Made by a program: the position numbers and the translations under genes | Assembly: GCA_031553935.1 (NCBI GenBank) | Contig: JAVBKS010000044.1 | Location: 1-27,406 of the forward strand | DNA from: JAISDD01 sp031553935 | GTDB lineage: Bacteria; Bacillota; Syntrophomonadia; Syntrophomonadales; Syntrophomonadaceae | Direction: 5' to 3' | Length of the DNA: 27,406 bases | The notes under the pieces: generated by a model | Seen by the model: only the letters and a program-made list of their open reading frames with translations | Databases searched by the model: none | What the model was told of the DNA's origin: nothing | Part shown: in pieces, positions 22,639 to 27,406 of the stretch | Position numbering within the stretch: position 1 is the first letter of the stretch | Layout of the letters: each line of letters starts with the position of its first letter

Positions 22639-23403
22639 ATGAATAACAATATGTGGGATAAACTAATTGAATCAATTGCCGAGTCTAAAAATACGGTCGT
22701 TGTTACGGGAGCCGGTATTAGCACTGAAGCTGGAATTCCAGATTTTCGCGGCGAAAATGGCATTTACAAAGAATTGGGCGAAAACAAAGTTATGACAATA
22801 ATCAATATTGATAATTTTCGCAAAAACCCGCAGAGTTTTTATGATTTCTATTGGAAGCATTTCAGTTTACCTGAAGTTGCCCCCAGCAAAGCTCATATTA
22901 TGCTGGCTAAGTTAGAAACCAACGGCTATGTTAAAGGTGTAGTCACTCAAAATATTGATAATCTCCATGAAAGAGCTGGCAGCCGCAATGTGGTGCCAAT
23001 CCATGGCAATTCCGACTATTTTGTCTGCATGAACAATACTTGCCGAAAGCAGACCACCAAAGCCTATGCGGAAAAGTTTGCTCCAGGATTACCAAAGTGC
23101 GAGCACTGTGATAGTATCCTAAAGCCTGATGTTATTTTATTTGGTGAAAATATTAACAATTATCAGCAAGCGTATAATCTGATCATTGGGGCCGAGATAT
23201 TGCTGATTATTGGCACATCATTAACAGTTTATCCATTAGCTGGTATTGTCAACGATTATGCCATGTTTTCTTCAAATATAATAATAATTAACAAAGGCAA
23301 AACACCTTTCGATAGGACAGCCATGTTAAAAATTGATGTCAATGATATGTCAACCGGTGAAATCCTGGAAACATTGTTTTCCAGGCTGCCTCAAAGCAAA
23401 TAA
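22639..23403 (+). CDS. cobB: NAD-dependent protein deacylase (sirtuin, CobB/SIR2 family)
   Basis: Sirtuins remove acyl groups from lysines with NAD. The sequence shows VVTGAGISTEAGIPDFRG (NAD binding, 21-38), TQNIDNLHERAG (103-114), the catalytic His122 in IHGN, and a zinc ribbon with Cys130, 135, 154 and 157, then LKPDVILFGE and GTSLTVYPLAG. Length 254. The alanine-tyrosine-arginine signature of sirtuin-5-like desuccinylases is not evident, so the acyl preference is open. A known target of bacterial sirtuins is acetyl-CoA synthetase, but nothing here ties it to one substrate. It ends the asp23-fakA-recG unit; the terminator lies 67 bases further on. Confidence 0.93.
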   Translation: MNNNMWDKLIESIAESKNTVVVTGAGISTEAGIPDFRGENGIYKELGENKVMTIINIDNFRKNPQSFYDFYWKHFSLPEVAPSKAHIMLAKLETNGYVKGVVTQNIDNLHERAGSRNVVPIHGNSDYFVCMNNTCRKQTTKAYAEKFAPGLPKCEHCDSILKPDVILFGENINNYQQAYNLIIGAEILLIIGTSLTVYPLAGIVNDYAMFSSNIIIINKGKTPFDRTAMLKIDVNDMSTGEILETLFSRLPQSK

Positions 23404-23470
23404 TTATTAATGGATCAAATAAGAAATCAATAAAAATCAAGCTATTGAAACGAAAAAACACAGGAATTAC

Positions 23471-23502
23471 AAAAGATATGCAGTAATTGCATATCTTTTT
23501 TT
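23471..23502 (+). terminator. Rho-independent terminator after the sirtuin gene
   Basis: A perfect 12-bp stem (23471-23482 with 23488-23499), loop GTAAT, runs into eight T (23495-23502). It separates the recG-sirtuin unit from the spore-protein genes. Confidence 0.88.
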
Positions 23503-23582
23503 GTTTGGAAATAATAACCGAAATAATCAACATGCATGCGCAAATAATATTAATGCGATCTTAAATAAAACCGGAGGTAACT

Positions 23583-23705
23583 ATGAAATCTAAGGATGTA
23601 AATGATGAAAGAAAGAAAGCCGAATTGCTAAAATACGAGTTTGCACAAGAGATGGGGATCAAAAAGAAATCCAATTCGCTACCGAAAAAGAAAAAATCTA
23701 AGTAG
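23583..23705 (+). CDS. SASP-like 40-residue basic mini-protein
   Basis: This short frame codes for 40 residues after a strong GGAGGT (23573-23578). Residues 17-26 read KYEFAQEMGI, which matches KFEAAQEVGV of the alpha/beta spore protein encoded just downstream at K, E, A, Q, E and G. That segment is the first DNA-binding helix and the germination-protease cleavage region of alpha/beta SASPs. The second conserved half (GSIGGQMVKKM type) is missing; in its place is a lysine-rich tail (PKKKKSK). It is therefore either a minor spore DNA-binding protein of half size or a decayed SASP with a new tail. Family, start and tandem position are visible; the function is inferred. It ends 76 bases before the normal SASP gene. 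Confidence 0.65.
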   Translation: MKSKDVNDERKKAELLKYEFAQEMGIKKKSNSLPKKKKSK

Positions 23706-23781
23706 TCTTGAAAATACTTCTAGCATATTGAAATGAATCGGGGACACAATATGATTAGTTAATTGAAGGAGGTGAAATTAA

Positions 23782-23988
23782 ATGGCAAGAAGCAATAAAA
23801 TAATGGTTCCTCAAGCAAAAGCTGCGATGGATCAATTTAAATTCGAAGCTGCTCAAGAAGTAGGTGTGAATTTAAAGCAAGGTTACAATGGTGATCTAAC
23901 TTCACAGCAAGCTGGAAGTATTGGCGGACAAATGGTTAAAAAGATGATCTATTCTTACCAGCAGGGCAAAGCCAATAACATGCAATAA
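23782..23988 (+). CDS. Alpha/beta-type small acid-soluble spore protein
   Basis: Alpha/beta SASPs coat DNA in dormant spores, shift it towards A-form and protect it from UV and heat; germination protease GPR cleaves them at spore outgrowth. The 68-residue protein has both family halves: MDQFKFEAAQEVGVNL (with the Glu-Ala GPR site) and the Gly-rich DLTSQQAGSIGGQMVKKMI. The length and composition are typical. GGAGGTG precedes ATG 23782. A forespore (sigma-G) promoter is expected, but I could not place one with confidence. This gene is the best evidence in the window for an endospore former. Confidence 0.95.
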   Translation: MARSNKIMVPQAKAAMDQFKFEAAQEVGVNLKQGYNGDLTSQQAGSIGGQMVKKMIYSYQQGKANNMQ

Positions 23989-24013
23989 TAAAGCATAATA
24001 AACATGCTAACCT

Positions 24014-24047
24014 AACAAGCGGAATCTTATAAGATCCGCTTGTTTTC
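24014..24047 (+). terminator. Rho-independent terminator of the SASP gene
   Basis: The arms AACAAGCGG (24014-24022) and CCGCTTGTT (24036-24044) pair perfectly; one bulged A and an inner ATC/GAT extend the stem. TTTT (24043-24046) follows. It lies 26 bases after the stop codon. Confidence 0.82.
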
Positions 24048-24106
24048 ATTAGATCAAGAATAGTGTTTAATATAAGTAATAAACTAAAGATTTAGAATGG
24101 ATTTAT

Positions 24107-24964
24107 ATGAACCGAGAGAAACCTTGCTTTGATGACTTTCTGCATTTACTGGAATGCCCAGTTTGCAGAACGCGTTTTTCCAAGCAGAAAAATTCGATAA
24201 TTTGCACTAGTAATCATTGCTTTGACATTGCCAAAAAGGGGTACATCAATTTTCTGAGCAAACAGCCGGTTACCAAGTATAATAAGGAACTATCAGCAGC
24301 TCGCCGCCAGGTTTTTGATAATGGGTTTTTTAGGCCATTACTCGATAGAATAACCGAGCAAATAATTTCAATAAAAGCTAATAGAATAACTATACTTGAT
24401 GCCGGATGCGGTGAGGGCTCGAATCTACTATACATAATTAAGAGATTGAGCGAAGAACAAATGATTGATTTATTGGCTATGGGAAGTGATATATCCAAAG
24501 AAGCCATCCAATCAGTAGGGAAGAAATCCATCAATGCTTTATTCTGCGTTGCTGATATCGCCAACATGCCTTTTGGCCAAACGCAATTTGACATAATCCT
24601 CAATATTTTGGCTCCAGCAAATTACTCCGAGTTTAACCGTTATTTAAAACCAGGAGGATCCTTAATAAAAGTAGTTCCCTCAGATCACTATCTGCAAGAA
24701 CTGAGAAGCATTGTTTATACAGACAAAAAAAAGCAGAACTATTCAAATGCTCAGGTCATCGAATTGTTCAAACGACATTTCGAGACTTTTCGAGTTGAAG
24801 AAATAAACTATACCCAAACTGTCACCCAAGAATATTTGGAAAAAATAATCCATATGACGCCCTTAGTATGGAACGAGGACAAGAGAGCGCTAGTGGAAAA
24901 ATGCAGACATATCGACCAAATCACTGTTGGTTTTAGTGTATTGACCGGCATAAGGAGCAACTAA
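24107..24964 (+). CDS. rlmA: 23S rRNA (guanine-N1)-methyltransferase, RlmA family
   Basis: RlmA enzymes methylate N1 of G745 or G748 in helix 35 of 23S rRNA. The N-terminal zinc site keeps the family spacing: Cys17, Cys20, Cys33 and His37 (CPVC ... CTSNH). FDIAKKGYINFL follows, then the conserved helix KELSAARRQVFDNGFF. The SAM-binding motif is LDAGCGEGSNLLY (97-109) and the later NILAPANYSEFNRYLKPGG segment is typical (RlmA uses this where other methyltransferases have D/NPPY). Length 285. In actinobacteria a relative (TlrB) gives tylosin resistance; nothing here points to resistance. It is a single gene between the SASP terminator and a converging gene. Confidence 0.9.
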   Translation: MNREKPCFDDFLHLLECPVCRTRFSKQKNSIICTSNHCFDIAKKGYINFLSKQPVTKYNKELSAARRQVFDNGFFRPLLDRITEQIISIKANRITILDAGCGEGSNLLYIIKRLSEEQMIDLLAMGSDISKEAIQSVGKKSINALFCVADIANMPFGQTQFDIILNILAPANYSEFNRYLKPGGSLIKVVPSDHYLQELRSIVYTDKKKQNYSNAQVIELFKRHFETFRVEEINYTQTVTQEYLEKIIHMTPLVWNEDKRALVEKCRHIDQITVGFSVLTGIRSN

Positions 24965-24995
24965 GGGTTATTTATGCTAGAACCCCATATCATTG

Positions 24996-25493
24996 TTACC
25001 CACTTCTGCGATCGGTTAGAGTTTTAAGTACCTTTTGATATTTAATAAGCATTCCCAAACGCCAAGTAATTACGATACAGTATGCCAATAAAAAAAACAT
25101 TCCTGCCATTTGTCCCGGATCGATATTAATCGTCGAAGACAGAATAATTTTTCCAATCATGCGCAGAGCCACCAAGGCAATCAAGAGAATAATAAACATT
25201 TTAGACTTTTCCATATATATTAAATCTTCTCTTATTTCGAATTTGCTTTTGTAAATTAAAATAGCGGCAAAAAATGCGCCCATTATAAATGCGGTTAGGG
25301 CTTCATTTAGTGTTGGCCTGAAAATCGGAGACAGATACATTACAAAACCACTGGTCATAAATAAGGGGGGTATTATTATGCTTCTAGAATTAACCGGCCG
25401 ATCAGCTTTCTTAATTCGAAAGAAATTAACGCCAATAATCATGGCGATCGCAACCCCTGTTGATATAAAAATTAAGAGCTCTTTTGAAATCAT
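24996..25493 (-). CDS. CcdC-like integral membrane protein (DUF1453 family)
   Basis: The 165-residue protein has about five hydrophobic segments and no soluble domain. RPTLNEALTAFIMGAFFAAILIYKS in two stretches (59-70, 71-83), a central basic loop (SKFEIREDLIYMEKSK) and a late MAGMFFLLAYCIVITWR stretch resemble the CcdC/DUF1453 family, first named from the cytochrome c maturation locus of Bacillus. The actual function of the family is not established. The start was set at ATG 25493-25491 on the minus strand, five bases after AGAGGAGA; the frame is open further up without a ribosome site. It converges with rlmA (31 bases) and no strong terminator is seen between them. A link to the heme genes 14 kb away is speculative. 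Confidence 0.6.
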   Translation of the reverse strand: MISKELLIFISTGVAIAMIIGVNFFRIKKADRPVNSRSIIIPPLFMTSGFVMYLSPIFRPTLNEALTAFIMGAFFAAILIYKSKFEIREDLIYMEKSKMFIILLIALVALRMIGKIILSSTINIDPGQMAGMFFLLAYCIVITWRLGMLIKYQKVLKTLTDRRSG

Positions 25494-25798
25494 TTGCTCT
25501 CCTCTACACTTTTTAATATTGAAGTGCCAGCAAAATCCCTTGCTAGTATTAAGCTGCACACATACTATTGCTGCCTAGAATTATTTAATTTTTCCGACAA
25601 GTTACTATCTAGATTAGATAACAATGATAATTATTGCAAATTATTTATACTCTTATTAGTAAAAATGAGCCAAAGCTAAACTAATCATTCAAGACATAGC
25701 ACAATTCTTCGATAATTACAGTGTTCTTTTCTTTTTTGAAAGCTACAATATATTTTACACAATTTTACTAAAATCTAAATATCGTATAAAGGAGAAAG
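25494..25798. other. Intergenic region between divergent ccdC-like and MCP genes
   Basis: About 305 bases, very AT-rich, with no reading frame I would accept. It must hold two divergent promoters. TCAA (25689-25692), 15 bases, then TTCGATAA (25708-25715) is a partial match to the sigma-D/sigma-28 flagellar consensus (TAAA, GCCGATAA) pointing to the MCP. A small inverted repeat TATCTA-GAT-TAGATA lies at 25606-25620. No terminator, RNA gene or mobile element is seen. Confidence 0.4.
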
Positions 25799-27406
25799 AT
25801 GTTAATAATGAGGACTCTAAAACAATCGACAATAAACTATATTACTGGAGGAATTAGCTTATTCTTAGCCCTTGCCTTAATAACAAGCGTAATATCTTTG
25901 TATTTTGCTTTCGAAAATCAAAAGATCGCCATGGAAAGAAAAATTGAATTTAAACAATTGGGTTTAGACTTAGCAAATTCATCAGACTATTTAACCAATC
26001 AAGCCAGACGCTATGTGCAATTTGGCGACAAAAAGTACTTTGATAATTATTGGCATGAAGTAAATACCACCAAGACAGGTGACAGGGTTATAGCTAGGTT
26101 AAAAGAGATGCAAGCTCCTCAGAATGAATTAAACCTTATTGAGCAGGCGAAGAGTAAATCTGATACATTGATTGCAACTGAGGAGGCTGCCATGCAGGCT
26201 GTGGAAGATAATGATTTCGACCTGGCTCGCCATTTAATGTTTGATCAACCATATGAAGATGCAGTTGCCAGCATCATGGAACCAATAAACCAGTTCCAGA
26301 AAACCATGAATGACCGAGCAGAACGGGAACTCGAAGAAGCTAATCAGAGTACTCAAAGCATAATTGTTTTAATCTTATTCTTAGTTGCGTTGACGTTAAC
26401 TTCAATTTTAGTAAACCTATGGATAACGACCAGCAAGATTATTAATCCGCTGCAAAAATTAAGAGATTATATGCTAACCATTGCCGAATGCGATTTAACT
26501 GCTGATATTGCAGTATTAACCGATGAATCGGAGATCGGTCAGCTGGGGGATGCAATAATTAAGACCAGAGACAACTTGCTTGAGGTCGTGTTACAGATTA
26601 GGGCGGGTGCAGAGCAACTAGCACTATCAACTCAAGAAGTCAGCTCAAGTACGGGGGAATTTGCGAAGGCGGCAGAAAGTATAGGCACATCTATAAACGG
26701 TGTGGTCAAAGACACCCAGAAGCAAGCTGGATCAATCAAGGAATCATCAATGACGATTGAAAACATGTCGGCTAATATTGAGCTAGTTGCTGAAAAGTCC
26801 GGCAATCTAATTGAAATCTCTTCACTTACCTCATCGTCAACCAAGGATGGACATCATGCAATCGGGTCGGCAGTACAGCAAATGAGTAATATTGAGTCAA
26901 CTATGCAAAAATTATCGAGCATTGTAGCCAGATTAGAAATTAGTTCCCAAGAGATTTACAATATCATTGCTACGATATCTGGAATTGCTGAACAAACAAA
27001 TCTATTAGCCTTAAATGCGGCCATTGAAGCGGCAAGAGCCGGTGATCAAGGCAAGGGATTTGCTGTTGTCGCCGAAGAAGTCAGGAAACTCGCGGAACAG
27101 GTGCAAATTGCTTCTAAGCAAATAAGCGAAATGATACTTGATACCCAAAATGATACTAATCAAGCGGTAATGGCAATGAAAGCCGGAGATCAAGAGGTAA
27201 GAGTGGGGACAGAGGTCGTAAATGCAGCCGGAAAAACTTTCGAAACTATTGCTGATCTGGTACACCAAATGGTAAGCAGAAGCTCTGAAATTACAGACAT
27301 AATAAAAGAACTGGACCAGGGTAATGAGAATATTATTAAAGCGGTTGATAATATGGAGAATGTGAGCCTCAGTACCGTAGAAAAATCCGAAGATGTTTCC
27401 GCGCTT
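25799..27406 (+). CDS. Methyl-accepting chemotaxis protein (3' end beyond window)
   Basis: The frame is open from ATG 25799 (after AGGAGAAAG) to the last base, 536 codons. Membrane helix 1 spans about residues 13-36. It is followed by a helical extracytoplasmic domain of roughly 150 residues, of the four-helix-bundle kind by composition. Membrane helix 2 lies at about 188-212, then a HAMP domain (IINPLQKLRDYML to about 262) and the coiled-coil signalling domain. The receptor tip is fully conserved (EQTNLLALNAAIEAARAG, then GKGFAVVAEEVRKLAEQ, about 395-433). It senses a signal outside the membrane and controls CheA kinase through CheW; the ligand cannot be told. The gene is cut by the window edge, so a C-terminal CheR-docking tail cannot be checked. 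Confidence 0.95.
   Translation, partial: MLIMRTLKQSTINYITGGISLFLALALITSVISLYFAFENQKIAMERKIEFKQLGLDLANSSDYLTNQARRYVQFGDKKYFDNYWHEVNTTKTGDRVIARLKEMQAPQNELNLIEQAKSKSDTLIATEEAAMQAVEDNDFDLARHLMFDQPYEDAVASIMEPINQFQKTMNDRAERELEEANQSTQSIIVLILFLVALTLTSILVNLWITTSKIINPLQKLRDYMLTIAECDLTADIAVLTDESEIGQLGDAIIKTRDNLLEVVLQIRAGAEQLALSTQEVSSSTGEFAKAAESIGTSINGVVKDTQKQAGSIKESSMTIENMSANIELVAEKSGNLIEISSLTSSSTKDGHHAIGSAVQQMSNIESTMQKLSSIVARLEISSQEIYNIIATISGIAEQTNLLALNAAIEAARAGDQGKGFAVVAEEVRKLAEQVQIASKQISEMILDTQNDTNQAVMAMKAGDQEVRVGTEVVNAAGKTFETIADLVHQMVSRSSEITDIIKELDQGNENIIKAVDNMENVSLSTVEKSEDVSAL

Noticed and set aside
23706..23781. Sigma-G promoter for the SASP gene
   Set aside because: TGAAT-like and CATATT-like pieces exist, but not at the spacing required; I could not place one honestly.
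24965..24995. Terminator between rlmA and the CcdC-like gene
   Set aside because: Only a 5-bp GGGTT/AACCC pairing with an 11-base loop and no T-run.

Overview
The window (about 27.4 kb, AT-rich) looks like the chromosome of an anaerobic, endospore-forming, low-GC Firmicute. The evidence is an alpha/beta-type small acid-soluble spore protein, strong AGGAGG ribosome sites with several TTG starts, L28 of the Cys4 type, an Asp23-FakA-RecG block, oxygen-sensitive radical-SAM heme synthesis and an EtfAB:quinone oxidoreductase module. A Syntrophomonas-like or Negativicutes-like (Sporomusa/Pelosinus type) lineage would fit, but the sequence alone does not settle this. No phage, insertion sequence, CRISPR array, tRNA or rRNA was recognised. 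It reads as a core-metabolism region.

Left part (1-11523): the 3' end of a long-chain polyprenyl diphosphate synthase (menaquinone side chain), tatC, and a separately transcribed tatA. Then come ten genes that cover nearly the whole route from glutamyl-tRNA to heme by the siroheme branch: sirC, hemA, hemC, a fused cobA/hemD, hemB, ahbC, ahbD, ahbA, ahbB and hemL. hemA, hemL, hemB and hemC make hydroxymethylbilane. The HemD half closes it to uroporphyrinogen III and the CobA half methylates it to precorrin-2. SirC oxidises this to sirohydrochlorin, which becomes siroheme after iron insertion. AhbAB then decarboxylate, AhbC removes the acetate side chains and AhbD forms the vinyl groups of heme b. 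The leader of ahbC holds a perfect palindrome followed by two mutually exclusive hairpins, one reaching into the ribosome site.

Middle (11534-16529): cheR, then a promoter and an operon of etfB, etfA and a large membrane protein with a NarI-like cytochrome domain, two [4Fe-4S] motifs and two CCG domains (EMO-type EtfAB:menaquinone oxidoreductase). This module passes electrons from acyl-CoA dehydrogenases to menaquinone. Its predicted heme b and quinone link it to the upstream biosynthetic genes.

Right part (16776-27406): coaD and hslO; rpmB in the opposite direction; asp23, fakA, recG and a sirtuin; a 40-residue SASP-like mini-protein followed by a normal alpha/beta SASP; rlmA; a CcdC-like membrane protein on the minus strand; and a methyl-accepting chemotaxis protein cut by the window end. 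Perfect hairpins with T-runs mark the ends of most of these units.
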